Part shown: piece by piece, positions 49,361 to 58,829 of the stretch | How positions within the stretch are numbered: position 1 is the first letter of the stretch | How the letters are laid out: the number at the start of each line of letters is the position of its first letter | Made by a program: the position numbers and the translations under genes | The notes under the pieces: model-generated | What the model was told of the DNA's origin: nothing | The model's input: only the letters and a program-made list of their open reading frames with translations | Database searches by the model: none | Assembly: GCA_949878435.1 (NCBI GenBank) | Contig: CATLAK010000002.1 | Coordinates: 186,001-250,000, forward strand | Direction of reading: 5' to 3' | DNA: 64,000 bases | From: an uncultured Lachnospiraceae bacterium | GTDB lineage: Bacteria > Bacillota > Clostridia > Lachnospirales > Lachnospiraceae

Positions 49361-51436
49361 ATGGCAAAATATCTGGTAATCGTGGAATCACCGGCAAAAG
49401 TGAAGACAATCAAAAAATTTTTAGGTTCCAATTACGAAGTGGCTGCCAGCAACGGACACGTCCGGGATCTGCCAAAGAGCCAGCTAGGAATCGATGTCGA
49501 ACATGAATATGAGCCTAAATATATAACCATAAGAGGCAAAGGCGACATTCTGGCAAATTTGAGAAAAGAAGTGAAAAAGGCAGAAAAGATTTATCTGGCT
49601 ACCGACCCTGACCGCGAGGGGGAGGCGATTTCGTGGCATCTTTTAAAGGCGCTTAAGCTGGAAGATAAAAAGGTTTACCGCATCACATTTAATGAAATCA
49701 CTAAAAATGCGGTAAAAGAATCCCTGAAAAAAGCCCGGGAGATCGATATGAATCTGGTAAATGCCCAGCAGGCAAGGCGCGTCCTTGACCGTATGGTGGG
49801 ATACCGCATTTCGCCGCTTTTGTGGGCAAAGGTAAAACGTGGATTGAGTGCAGGACGTGTGCAGTCCGTCGCACTGCGCATCATTTGTGACAGAGAAGAA
49901 GAAATCAATAACTTCATACCGGAAGAATATTGGACTCTGGATGCATCTTTTTCCCTGCCGGGAGAAAAGAAGCCTCTTACGGCGAAATACTATGGAAAAA
50001 AGAGCGGAAAGGTCACAATCTCATCAAAGGAAGAACTGGATCAGATTTTAAAGGAAGTGCAAGAAGCAGAGTTTAAGGTAAGCGAGGTGAAAAAGGGAGA
50101 GCGGAGCAAGAAGAGCCCCCTTCCGTTTACGACTTCAACTTTGCAGCAGGAAGCGAGCAAGGTCCTTAACTTTTCCACGCAAAAGACAATGCGCCTGGCA
50201 CAGCAGCTTTATGAGGGAATCGAAATAAAGGGAAACGGCACCGTGGGTATCATCACCTATCTGCGTACAGATTCCACCAGAGTCTCCAAAGAAGCGGAAG
50301 CAATGGCAGAGGAGTACATTACGAAAAACTATGGGAAGGAATATGCGCTGGCAGGAGGCGCTGAATCTAAAAATGATAAAAAGATTCAGGACGCCCACGA
50401 AGCAATCCGCCCTACGGATATAAGCAGGACGCCGGCAGAGATGAAGGATTCCTTAAGCAGGGATCAGTTCCGGCTTTATCAGCTCATATGGAAGCGTTTT
50501 ACAGCCAGCAGGATGCAGCCGGCAAAATATGAAACCACTTCTGTCAAAATCGATGCAGGGGAACACCGTTTTACGGTTGCGGCATCTAAGGTCTTGTTTG
50601 ACGGCTTTATGAGTGTCTATACCCAGGATGAAGACAAAGAAGAGTCCAATATGCTGGTGAAAGGGGTAGAACCATCTACTCCGCTTACACTGATCGGTTT
50701 TGAGGAAAAACAGCATTTTACACAGCCGGCGCCTCATTATACAGAGGCTTCTTTAGTCAGAGAACTGGAGGAACTTGGCATAGGGCGTCCTAGTACGTAT
50801 GCACCTACCATTACCACGATTCTTGCAAGGCGGTATGTGGTAAAAGAAAATAAGAACCTTTACGTGACAGAACTGGGAGAAGTGGTCAACAATATGATGA
50901 AAGATGCTTTTACCAGTATTGTGGATGTTCATTTTACGGCAAATATGGAGACCCTTTTAGACGGCATAGAAGAAGGTACGGTAAACTGGAAAACGGTAGT
51001 AGCCAATTTCTATCCTGATCTGGATGAAGCTGTGCAGATGGCAGAAAAGGAATTGAAGGAAGTGGACATTGCAGACGAGGTGTCTGATGAGGTCTGCGAT
51101 CTTTGCGGAAAGCAGATGGTCATCAAGTATGGACCTCACGGCAGGTTTCTTGCCTGTCCAGGCTTTCCTGAGTGCCGCAACACCAAGCCGTATTTTGAAA
51201 AGATAGGAGTTGCCTGTCCTAAGTGCGGTAAGGATATTGTCCTTAAGAAGACTAAGAAAGGAAGAAAATATTACGGATGCATCGACAATCCGGAATGTGA
51301 CTTTATGGTATGGCAGAAGCCATCAGGGAAAAAGTGTCCGAAGTGTGGATCCATGCTTTTAGTCAAAGGCGGAAAGCTTGTCTGCATGGATGAGACTTGC
51401 GGGCATGTAGAAAAAAATCCGGAACATGAAAAATAA
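49361..51436 (+). CDS. topA: DNA topoisomerase I
   Basis: 691 residues. The toprim domain begins LVIVESPAKVKTIKKFLGSN and has ATDPDREGEAISWHL; the active-site Tyr lies in IITYLRTDSTRVS (about residue 300). Three C-terminal zinc-ribbon units follow: CDLCGKQMVIKYG with CPGFPEC, CPKCGKDIVLKKT with CIDNPEC, and CPKCGSMLLVKGG with CMDETC. It relaxes negative supercoils. Its place after dprA and before codY is standard in Firmicutes. Confidence 0.96.
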   Translation: MAKYLVIVESPAKVKTIKKFLGSNYEVAASNGHVRDLPKSQLGIDVEHEYEPKYITIRGKGDILANLRKEVKKAEKIYLATDPDREGEAISWHLLKALKLEDKKVYRITFNEITKNAVKESLKKAREIDMNLVNAQQARRVLDRMVGYRISPLLWAKVKRGLSAGRVQSVALRIICDREEEINNFIPEEYWTLDASFSLPGEKKPLTAKYYGKKSGKVTISSKEELDQILKEVQEAEFKVSEVKKGERSKKSPLPFTTSTLQQEASKVLNFSTQKTMRLAQQLYEGIEIKGNGTVGIITYLRTDSTRVSKEAEAMAEEYITKNYGKEYALAGGAESKNDKKIQDAHEAIRPTDISRTPAEMKDSLSRDQFRLYQLIWKRFTASRMQPAKYETTSVKIDAGEHRFTVAASKVLFDGFMSVYTQDEDKEESNMLVKGVEPSTPLTLIGFEEKQHFTQPAPHYTEASLVRELEELGIGRPSTYAPTITTILARRYVVKENKNLYVTELGEVVNNMMKDAFTSIVDVHFTANMETLLDGIEEGTVNWKTVVANFYPDLDEAVQMAEKELKEVDIADEVSDEVCDLCGKQMVIKYGPHGRFLACPGFPECRNTKPYFEKIGVACPKCGKDIVLKKTKKGRKYYGCIDNPECDFMVWQKPSGKKCPKCGSMLLVKGGKLVCMDETCGHVEKNPEHEK

Positions 51437-51489
51437 ACAGGATGATTTATTCTGTTTTCTGTAATTATATTTGTTTTTTTGAGTGATTG

Positions 51490-51518
51490 TTGAAATTGTT
51501 TCGAGGCTGTGATACAAT
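51490..51518 (+). promoter_or_regulatory. Promoter of codY
   Basis: TTGAAA (51490-51495), 17-bp spacer, TACAAT (51513-51518) with a TGA extended -10, 82 bases before the codY ATG. Confidence 0.7.
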
Positions 51519-51599
51519 AACTTTGAGACGCTTTGAAGCACAGCATTGTTTGACAAAAGAAGTTCGTAAAGCGCATTAGCATCAGGCGGGAGGTATGGC

Positions 51600-52385
51600 A
51601 TGAGCAGCGTACAATTATTAGATAAAACCAGAAAGATTGGGAAACTTCTTCATAATAATAATTCCAGTAAGGTGGTCTTTAACGATATCTGCCGGGTTCT
51701 ATGTGAGATATTGTCGTCCAATGTGCTTGTGATCAGCAGGAAGGGCAAGGTGCTCGGTGTGGGGGATGCTCCCGGAGTGGATTCCATAACAGAGCTTATT
51801 GTGGAGCAGGTGGGCGGCTTTATTGACGCTATGCTGAACGAAAGGCTTTTATCTATTCTTTCCACAAAAGAAAATGTCAATCTGGAAACGCTGGGCTTTG
51901 AAGAGGGTGATATCAGAAAGTTTCAGGCGATCATTACCCCGATTGAGATTGCTGGCGAAAGGCTTGGAACCCTTTTTATCTATAAATGTGCACAGCAATA
52001 TGACATTGATGACATCATTCTGTGTGAATACGGAACGACGGTGGTCGGGCTTGAAATGCTTCGGGCGGTAAATGAAGAGAATGCGGAGGAGAGCCGTAAA
52101 CTTGCAGTCATCAAGTCGGCAATTAATACCTTGTCTTACTCAGAGATGGAAGCGGCAGTGCATATTTTTGAAGAGTTAAACGGCATGGAAGGGATTCTGG
52201 TGGCAAGCAAGATTGCAGACCGTGTGGGAATTACCCGTTCTGTCATTGTAAATGCACTAAGGAAGTTTGAGAGCGCAGGCGTGATCGAATCAAGGTCCTC
52301 AGGGATGAAGGGCACATATATCAAGGTGCTGAATGACATGATCTTTAATGAATTGGAAAAACTGAAAAATGAAAACATGAAATGA
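51600..52385 (+). CDS. codY: GTP-sensing pleiotropic transcriptional repressor CodY
   Basis: 261 residues, full length. The N-terminal GAF domain (LLDKTRKIGKLLHNNNSSKV, then SNVLVISRKGKVLGVGDAPG) binds branched-chain amino acids in characterised homologues. The C-terminal winged helix is highly conserved: SKIADRVGITRSVIVNALRK then SAGVIESRSSGMKGTYIKVL. In low-GC Gram-positives CodY represses amino-acid uptake, competence and often motility genes when nutrients are plentiful. It lies directly upstream of the flagellar operon, separated by a terminator. Confidence 0.96.
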   Translation: MSSVQLLDKTRKIGKLLHNNNSSKVVFNDICRVLCEILSSNVLVISRKGKVLGVGDAPGVDSITELIVEQVGGFIDAMLNERLLSILSTKENVNLETLGFEEGDIRKFQAIITPIEIAGERLGTLFIYKCAQQYDIDDIILCEYGTTVVGLEMLRAVNEENAEESRKLAVIKSAINTLSYSEMEAAVHIFEELNGMEGILVASKIADRVGITRSVIVNALRKFESAGVIESRSSGMKGTYIKVLNDMIFNELEKLKNENMK

Positions 52386-52435
52386 ATTTCATGACCAAAT
52401 TAAATAAGATAGCATAATGGATTATGATTAAGAAT

Positions 52436-52488
52436 AAAAGGATTTATGGAGTCGCAGGGCATGCATGAATCCTTTTGCGTGTTTTTTT
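52436..52488 (+). terminator. Rho-independent terminator after codY
   Basis: AAAAGGATTTATG (52436-52448) pairs, with one bulge, with CATGAATCCTTTT (52464-52476), followed by GCGTG and a run of seven T. The rest of the 323-bp gap to flgB holds the flagellar promoter and no gene. Confidence 0.8.
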
Positions 52489-52602
52489 AAGGCAAAAGCC
52501 AGACGCAATAAGAGGTGGAGGGTACTGCAGCGTCTGGGAATGTGTCATGAAAGAACCTTACATAGTAATAAATTCCATAGTAAGATTTTTATAAAAAAAA
52601 CC

Positions 52603-52630
52603 TTGTTTTTTTATGCAAATAATCTATAAT
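52603..52630 (+). promoter_or_regulatory. Promoter of the flagellar (fla/che) operon
   Basis: TTGTTT (52603-52608), 16-bp spacer, TATAAT (52625-52630), about 80 bases upstream of flgB. No clear CodY box (AATTTTCWGAAAATT) was found by eye around it. Confidence 0.65.
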
Positions 52631-52708
52631 ATAATAAGGTATGTGGATGGTACGGATAGTTTTGATGATGAGGCGTACCATCTGCTTTGGGGTAGGAAGG
52701 AGCACAGG

Positions 52709-53098
52709 ATGATTAACAGCAATGTATTTGATTATGTGAATGTACTCAGCAAAGCGGCAGATGCAGCATGGCAGCGGAATGAGATTCTTGCCAATAATAT
52801 GTCCAATGTAAATACGCCGGGATATAAGCGGCAGGATATTGATTTTGAATCCCAGCTTCGCAGGGCGCTTGGAAATTGCAGATATGAGACGGTGGATGCC
52901 AAAGTGGCACATGCCACCAGCGAAGAGCTGGAAGGACGCGTGTATACAGATTCTGCGAATTTTTCATATCGTTTAGACGGAAACAATGTAGATGTGGATA
53001 CAGAGGGTGTGGAATTGGCATCCAACCAGATTAAGTATAATGGGCTGATTGACAGCATCAATCAGGAATTTGCCAATATGAAATTGGTGATGAAGTAG
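52709..53098 (+). CDS. flgB: Flagellar basal-body rod protein FlgB
   Basis: 129 residues from the ATG at 52709 with AAGGAG upstream; a longer reading back to 52613 would overlap the promoter. The N-terminal rod motif NEILANNMSNVNTPGYKRQD (ANNxxNxxTPGYK) and the C-terminal EGVELASNQIKYNGLIDSI are typical. Proximal rod component of the basal body. First gene of the flagellar operon. Confidence 0.94.
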   Translation: MINSNVFDYVNVLSKAADAAWQRNEILANNMSNVNTPGYKRQDIDFESQLRRALGNCRYETVDAKVAHATSEELEGRVYTDSANFSYRLDGNNVDVDTEGVELASNQIKYNGLIDSINQEFANMKLVMK

Positions 53099-53114
53099 GC
53101 GGAGGAAGCAGGAG

Positions 53115-53564
53115 ATGAGTATATTTAATTCATTCAATATCAATGCATCCGGTATGACGGCAGAACGCTTTAGGATGGACACGATTTCCCAGAATGTAGC
53201 GAATGCCAATACCACCAGGACAGAGGATGGAACGCCTTACAGGCGTAAGGTAGTCACCTTTGAAGAAAGAGGAGAGAGAGTAGGTACCTTCAGCAGCTTT
53301 TTGAGCACGGCTTCCGGCAGATTTAAAGGACAGGGTGTGAGAGTCGGCAAGGTAGTGGAAGATACATGGACCCAGATGAACATGGTTTACGATCCATCCC
53401 ATCCGGATGCGGACGAGAACGGTTATGTGACGGGACCAAATGTAAATATTGTTACGGAAATGACCAATTTAATTGATGCAAGCCGTTCTTATGAAGCCAA
53501 TGCAACTGCATTCGATGCGAGCAAGAACATTGCCATGAAGGGGCTTGAGATGGGACAATCATAA
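53115..53564 (+). CDS. flgC: Flagellar basal-body rod protein FlgC
   Basis: 149 residues. N-terminal SGMTAERFRMDTISQNVANA with NTTRTEDGTPYRRKVV, and the C-terminal rod motif NIVTEMTNLIDASRSYEANA. Forms the proximal rod with FlgB and FliE. Sixteen bases after flgB, with GGAGG and AGGAG upstream of the ATG. Confidence 0.95.
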   Translation: MSIFNSFNINASGMTAERFRMDTISQNVANANTTRTEDGTPYRRKVVTFEERGERVGTFSSFLSTASGRFKGQGVRVGKVVEDTWTQMNMVYDPSHPDADENGYVTGPNVNIVTEMTNLIDASRSYEANATAFDASKNIAMKGLEMGQS

Positions 53565-53591
53565 AACAGGCATAGCAGGAGGTTTACATAG

Positions 53592-53909
53592 ATGGATATT
53601 TCGTCTTTTTATAATTTATCATCCGGTGTCATAAAGGAGGCAGCGGAGCATTCTTATGCAGCGAAGGGAATCAAATCTACCGGAGAATTTGGAAGTCTAT
53701 TTGACAAAGCAGTAGAAAGCCTAAACACCACCAATGCATATCTTTCTGATGCAGAAAACGAAAAAATCAGATGGGCTCTTGGGGAAACAGAGAACACCCA
53801 CGAACTTACTAATGCACTTCAAAAAGCATCAACTGCACTTCAATATACGGTAGCAATCCGCGATAAATTTTTGGAAGCATACAAGGAAATTATGCAAATG
53901 CAGATTTAA
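53592..53909 (+). CDS. fliE: Flagellar hook-basal body complex protein FliE
   Basis: 105 residues. Recognised by position between flgC and fliF and by the C-terminal part: THELTNALQKASTALQYTVA and IRDKFLEAYKEIMQMQI. FliE joins the MS ring to the rod and is the first rod protein exported. A run of AGGAGG precedes the ATG. Confidence 0.92.
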   Translation: MDISSFYNLSSGVIKEAAEHSYAAKGIKSTGEFGSLFDKAVESLNTTNAYLSDAENEKIRWALGETENTHELTNALQKASTALQYTVAIRDKFLEAYKEIMQMQI

Positions 53910-53970
53910 CCCAGTGCTTATGCACCCAGCATTTGATCTAATTAAGATGTTTGAACGGAAGAAGGTTTAG

Positions 53971-55575
53971 ATGATGGCAGAACGAGTTAAGGAACTTTTG
54001 AATAAGATCCTTGAGTGGTGGAATAAGTTCTCTACCAGGCAAAAAACATTTATCATATCCGCAGGGGCAGGAACAATCCTTGCCTTTGCAATCTTGATTT
54101 CCATATTGCTGCGTCCGCAGTATATTTTACTGCTCAATTGTGAGAACACCAAGGAGGCGTCCGAAGTAGCGGAGCTTCTTGAGGGTGCAGGTCTGGATTA
54201 TCAGGTTTCAGATGATGGATATCAGGTTAAAATTAATAAGGATCAGCAGTCGGAGGCAAATCTTCTCCTTGGGGCGAATGACATCCAGTCCTATGCCTAT
54301 ACCATAGACAATGTGACGGAAGGCGGTTTTACCACAACGGAAGCAGATAAGCAGAGAAGATATGAGAAGTATTTGGAAACAAGGCTTGCGAATGATGTCA
54401 TTGGCAAATTTACTGCAGTTGAAAGCGCAGTAGTAGATTTATACATACCGGAAAGAACCGGAACGCTGATCGACTCGGAAGAAGAATCCGGAATAACGAT
54501 CGTGCTTACACTTAACGGAGAGTTTACTACAGATACTGCGGCAGGGCTTGCAAAGGCAGTCTCTGTAGCGATAGGAAATAAGACCACAGAGAATGTGGTG
54601 ATCATGGATGACAACGGCAACATGCTTTTTTCCGGAGATGAAGGGTACAGTGCTGCAGGAATGGCGAGTTCCCATATGGGTGTAAAATCACAGTGGGAAT
54701 CAAAGGTAAAAAATGAGGTCAGGCAGGTGCTGCTTGGCACGAACACCTTTGACAAGGTAGAAGTGGCTGTGAACTTAAACATGGACTTTTCTTCTGCAAA
54801 TGAGACAGATCACAGGTATTATGTAGAAGGTGACAATACACAGGGCTACTTGTCATCCGAACGGATATTCAATTCGGCGGCAACCAATGGCAATTCAGAC
54901 ATACCGGGGACAGATTCCAACGGACAGCAGAAGGAATATGTATATCAGGATAATGCGGAAAGCAATTCAGAAACTTCTGAGGAAGAAAGAAAATATCTTC
55001 CTTCAGAAATAATTACAAACAGGGATATTCCCCCCGGGACAATCAATTATGATCTCTCGACGATTTCTCTTGCCGCTACGAATATAAATATGGTGAGAGA
55101 GGAAGAAGTCAGCGCCCAGGGGCTGTTAGACGGTATTTCATGGGAAGAGTATAAGATTGCGAATGCAGGACAGACGCAGGTGGAGGTACCGGAGGAACTT
55201 TATGATGTGGTCTCCAAGGCGACAGGATTTCCTGTGGAAAATATTGCCATCGTAGCTTATTCTGAAAATGTCTTCTTCGACAAAGAAGGACTGAATGTAT
55301 CTAGTTCTGATGTGGTACAGATTGTCCTGATTGTAGTGATTTTGGCATTGCTTGCATTTGTGGTAATCCGCAGCATGCGCTCAGAAAAGGAGACGGAGCA
55401 GCCGGAAGAATTATCTGTGGAGAGCCTGCTTCAGTCACAGCCGGAAATGGAATTGGAAGATATTGGTACAGAACCGATGTCTGAGACCAGAAGGCTGATT
55501 GAAAAATTTGTAGACGAGAATCCTGAGGCTGTAGCAAGCCTTTTACGTAACTGGTTAAACGAAGGTTGGGGTTAA
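53971..55575 (+). CDS. fliF: Flagellar M-ring protein FliF
   Basis: 534 residues. Membrane segments near both ends: TFIISAGAGTILAFAILISI (about 22-41) and VVQIVLIVVILALLAFVVIR (about 448-467), enclosing the ring-building domains (LLNCENTKEASEVAELLEGA, then FTTTEADKQRRYEKYLETRL). The C-terminal tail (TRRLIEKFVDENPEAVASLL) binds FliG. Forms the MS ring, the base on which the flagellum assembles. ATG at 53971 or 53974. Confidence 0.95.
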   Translation: MMAERVKELLNKILEWWNKFSTRQKTFIISAGAGTILAFAILISILLRPQYILLLNCENTKEASEVAELLEGAGLDYQVSDDGYQVKINKDQQSEANLLLGANDIQSYAYTIDNVTEGGFTTTEADKQRRYEKYLETRLANDVIGKFTAVESAVVDLYIPERTGTLIDSEEESGITIVLTLNGEFTTDTAAGLAKAVSVAIGNKTTENVVIMDDNGNMLFSGDEGYSAAGMASSHMGVKSQWESKVKNEVRQVLLGTNTFDKVEVAVNLNMDFSSANETDHRYYVEGDNTQGYLSSERIFNSAATNGNSDIPGTDSNGQQKEYVYQDNAESNSETSEEERKYLPSEIITNRDIPPGTINYDLSTISLAATNINMVREEEVSAQGLLDGISWEEYKIANAGQTQVEVPEELYDVVSKATGFPVENIAIVAYSENVFFDKEGLNVSSSDVVQIVLIVVILALLAFVVIRSMRSEKETEQPEELSVESLLQSQPEMELEDIGTEPMSETRRLIEKFVDENPEAVASLLRNWLNEGWG

Positions 55576-55610
55576 TCAGATAACAGAACTTCGAGGGAGG
55601 TCAGGCAGGT

Positions 55611-56627
55611 ATGTCTAAAACTACCGATGAAAAGATATCGGGAGTCCAGAAAGCCGCAATTTTGCTGATTGCGCTGGGACCCGAAAAGTCAGCCACAATT
55701 TTCAAGCATCTCAAGGAAGAAGAAATTGAGGAACTGACACTTGAAATTGCAAACACAAGGAGTGTCACTCCGCAGGTTAAGGATGAGGTTATAGACGAAT
55801 TTTATCAGGTATGCCTTGCACAGCAGTATATTGCGGAAGGCGGTATCAATTATGCCAAGGAACTTTTGGAAAAGGCGCTCGGCAACGAGAAGGCATTGGA
55901 TGTAATCGGCAAACTTACGGCATCCTTACAGGTTAAGCCTTTTGAATTTGTGCGCAAGACAGATGCTGCACAGCTCCTTAACTTTATACAGGATGAACAT
56001 CCTCAGACGATAGCGCTTATTTTATCTTATCTGTCGGCATCACAGTCAGCGCTTATTATCTCAGCGCTGCCGCCGGATCGTCAGGCAGATGTGGCAAAGC
56101 GTATTGCCGTCATGGACAGAACCAGTCCGGACGTTGTAAAGGAAGTCGAAAAAGTGCTGGAATCAAAACTTGCATCGCTGGTAAATCAGGATTACACCAT
56201 TATCGGCGGTGTGGACGCTGTTGTAGATATTTTAAATACGGTGGACCGCGGTACAGAGAAACATATTATGGAGACACTGGAAATAGAAGAGCCGGAACTT
56301 GCAGACGAAATCAGGAAGAAAATGTTCGTTTTCGAAGATATTCTGCTTCTGGACGACCGCGCAATTCAGAGAGTGCTGCGTGATGTGGATAACAATGACC
56401 TTGGTCTTGCGCTTAAGGGTGCCAACGAGCAGGTACAGAATGTCATCTTTAACAACCTGTCCAAGCGTCTTGCTGTTATGATCAAGGAAGATATGGAATT
56501 TATGGGTCCTGTACGTATGAAGGATGTAGAGGAAGCACAGCAGAAGATTGTAAATATCATCAGAAAACTGGAAGATTCCGGAGAGATTGTCATTTCCAGA
56601 GGTGGAGGTGACGAGATCGTTGTCTAG
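55611..56627 (+). CDS. fliG: Flagellar motor switch protein FliG
   Basis: 338 residues. FliG-N begins SGVQKAAILLIALGPEKSAT; the middle domain contains EHPQTIALILSYLSASQSAL; the C-terminal domain has MFVFEDILLLDDRAIQRVLR and the charged torque helix region ALKGANEQVQNVIFNNLSKR. It links the MS ring to the C ring and interacts with the stator. The last codons carry the ribosome site for fliH. Confidence 0.96.
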   Translation: MSKTTDEKISGVQKAAILLIALGPEKSATIFKHLKEEEIEELTLEIANTRSVTPQVKDEVIDEFYQVCLAQQYIAEGGINYAKELLEKALGNEKALDVIGKLTASLQVKPFEFVRKTDAAQLLNFIQDEHPQTIALILSYLSASQSALIISALPPDRQADVAKRIAVMDRTSPDVVKEVEKVLESKLASLVNQDYTIIGGVDAVVDILNTVDRGTEKHIMETLEIEEPELADEIRKKMFVFEDILLLDDRAIQRVLRDVDNNDLGLALKGANEQVQNVIFNNLSKRLAVMIKEDMEFMGPVRMKDVEEAQQKIVNIIRKLEDSGEIVISRGGGDEIVV

Positions 56628-57474
56628 TAATCTTTTTAAAGCAGGGTGGTTCGTTGTTGATGAGAGCACCCGCGTAATCGATAGCAATACACTGATGGAA
56701 CAGCGGCTTAAGAAAGCAGCAGAAAGCCGCACTTATGAGGAAAGACAGCAGGGCGAGACACCCGAAGGATTTCGTGCCGGTCTGGATGCAGACACAGTGG
56801 ATACACTTCTTGCACCGGATGGCAAAATGGAAATTTTGAAGGAAAATGCTTTACGGGAACAGGAAGCACTTGAAAAGGAATTGGAGGCAGCCAGGACTGA
56901 ACTTGAAAGGGTGCGCATGGAAGCGGATCAAATGATTCAAAATGCAAACACCCAAATAGATCAGATGCGCATGAATGCGCTGGAGGAAGCCAAAAGCCAG
57001 GGCTATCAGGACGGATATGACCAGGGAATGGCTAAGGTGCAGGTCTTAAAGGATGACTATCTTTCTAAAATGGAAGAACTTGATAGAGAATATCGTCATA
57101 AAATAGAAGAGTTAGAACCAGAGTTCGTAAGGAATCTGGCAGAAATATACGAGCATGTTTTTAAAGTGGATTTGAGCACATATCATCAGATGGTGTCTAA
57201 TCTTCTGATAGATGCCATGTTAAAGACAGACAGTGCGAAAAATTATATCGTACATGTGTCGAAGCAGGATTATGCTGCAGTATGTGAAGAAAGAGAGAGG
57301 ATTCAGGAGGAAACAGGCACCTTGGCTGACCATCTGGAGATCGTATCAGATATGACGCTTTCCGCGTCTCAATGCATGATTGAGACGGAGAGCGGTATTT
57401 ATGACTGTTCACTTGGAACAGAGCTGGAGGAATTGAAAAGAAAACTGAAACTTTTCTCATATAGATCAATGTAA
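56620..57474 (+). CDS. fliH: Flagellar assembly protein FliH
   Basis: About 284 residues. N-terminus SSNLFKAGWFVVDESTRVID is typical of clostridial FliH; a long coiled coil follows (ALEKELEAARTELERVRMEA, then NQ-rich heptads), and a C-terminal V-ATPase E-subunit-like domain (ELEPEFVRNLAEIYEHVFKV). Negative regulator and scaffold of the FliI ATPase. Start is read as TTG at 56620, using GGAGGTGA at 56604-56611 inside the end of fliG; GTG 56608 is an alternative. Overlaps fliG by eight bases. Confidence 0.88.
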   Translation: MSSNLFKAGWFVVDESTRVIDSNTLMEQRLKKAAESRTYEERQQGETPEGFRAGLDADTVDTLLAPDGKMEILKENALREQEALEKELEAARTELERVRMEADQMIQNANTQIDQMRMNALEEAKSQGYQDGYDQGMAKVQVLKDDYLSKMEELDREYRHKIEELEPEFVRNLAEIYEHVFKVDLSTYHQMVSNLLIDAMLKTDSAKNYIVHVSKQDYAAVCEERERIQEETGTLADHLEIVSDMTLSASQCMIETESGIYDCSLGTELEELKRKLKLFSYRSM

Positions 57475-57494
57475 AGAAAAGGGCGGAATATAAA

Positions 57495-58826
57495 TTGACA
57501 ATATCACAAATTGATTTCGCAAAATACATAAAAGTCATAGATGAACCTTTTTTCAAATTTATGGGCAAAGTGGTGAACGTGGTGGGCCTTACCATTGAAT
57601 CCGCGGGTCCTGCGGCAAAGCTGGGAGATATCTGCAAGGTCTACCCTGTGTCCAAAGATGGAAATGCCCAGCCGGCGCTGGCAGAGGTGGTGGGGTTTAA
57701 AGAGGGTAAAAACCTTCTTATGCCTTACCAGAATGTGGAGGGAATCGGTCCGGGAAGCAGTGTGGAAAATACCGGCGAGCCATTGATGGTTCAAGTGGAT
57801 GAGAGCCTTCTCGGGCATACCCTTGACGGTCTTGGAAGACCGGATGACGGCATGATTCTTACAGGTGAATCCTATTCGGTTGAAGCAAAGCCTCCCGATC
57901 CTATGAGCAGAAAGATCATTGATGAAGTCCTTCCCCTTGGGGTGAAAGCGGTTGATGGATTGATTACCGTAGGAAAAGGGCAGCGAATCGGCATATTTGC
58001 CGGATCGGGCGTTGGCAAGTCCACGCTTATGGGTATGTTTGCAAGGAATACAAAGGCAGACATCAATGTGATTGCTTTGATTGGAGAGCGTGGCAGGGAG
58101 GTTCGTGAATTTGTGGAGAGAGATTTAGGACCGGAGGGAATGAAGCGGTCTGTAGTCGTGGTCGCAACTTCTGACAAACCTGCGTTAGAGCGTAAAAAAG
58201 CGGCGCAGACAGCGACGGCGATTGCTGAATATTTCCGTGATCAGGGCAAGGATGTACTTTTAATGATGGACTCCCTTACCCGTTTTTCCATGGCACAAAG
58301 GGAAATCGGTCTTGCCAGCGGAGAACCGCCGGTATCAAGGGGATATCCGCCAAGTGTTTATTCGGAGATGCCGAAGCTCTTAGAGCGGGCAGGAAGATCA
58401 GATAAAGGATCGATTACCGGTCTTTACACTGTTTTGGTGGATGGCGACGACTTTAACGAACCCATAACAGATACTGCAAGAAGTATTCTCGACGGGCATA
58501 TTATGCTTAACAGGAAACTGGCACACAAGAATCACTATCCGGCAATTGATGTTCTGCAGAGCATTTCAAGATGTATGAGTCAGATTGCAGAGCGGGATCA
58601 CAAAAATTGTGCCGGCAAGCTGAAAAACGTACTTGCCACTTATAATGAGGCGGAAGATCTGATCAATATAGGAGCATACAAATCGGGAAGCAATCCCGGA
58701 ATTGACTATGCAATCAAGAAGATTGATGAAGTAAATCAATTCCTCATGCAGGAGGTAAATGATAAATTTACCTTTGAAGAATCAGTGTCGCTTATGAAAG
58801 AAATATTTGCTGACGGGGCGGAATGA
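57495..58826 (+). CDS. fliI: Flagellum-specific ATP synthase FliI
   Basis: 443 residues. Walker A FAGSGVGKSTLMGMFARNTK (about 169-188), ALIGERGREVREFVERDLGP, Walker B DVLLMMDSLTRFSMAQREIG, and SGEPPVSRGYPPSVYSEMPK, all diagnostic for the type III/flagellar export ATPase. Energises substrate unfolding for export. TTG start at 57495. FliJ follows after three bases. Confidence 0.96.
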   Translation: MTISQIDFAKYIKVIDEPFFKFMGKVVNVVGLTIESAGPAAKLGDICKVYPVSKDGNAQPALAEVVGFKEGKNLLMPYQNVEGIGPGSSVENTGEPLMVQVDESLLGHTLDGLGRPDDGMILTGESYSVEAKPPDPMSRKIIDEVLPLGVKAVDGLITVGKGQRIGIFAGSGVGKSTLMGMFARNTKADINVIALIGERGREVREFVERDLGPEGMKRSVVVVATSDKPALERKKAAQTATAIAEYFRDQGKDVLLMMDSLTRFSMAQREIGLASGEPPVSRGYPPSVYSEMPKLLERAGRSDKGSITGLYTVLVDGDDFNEPITDTARSILDGHIMLNRKLAHKNHYPAIDVLQSISRCMSQIAERDHKNCAGKLKNVLATYNEAEDLINIGAYKSGSNPGIDYAIKKIDEVNQFLMQEVNDKFTFEESVSLMKEIFADGAE

Positions 58827-58829
58827 TAA

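Noticed and set aside
51435-51457. AAACAG/CTGTTT inverted repeat after topA as a terminator
   Set aside because: Only six paired bases, no G/C core; too weak to call.
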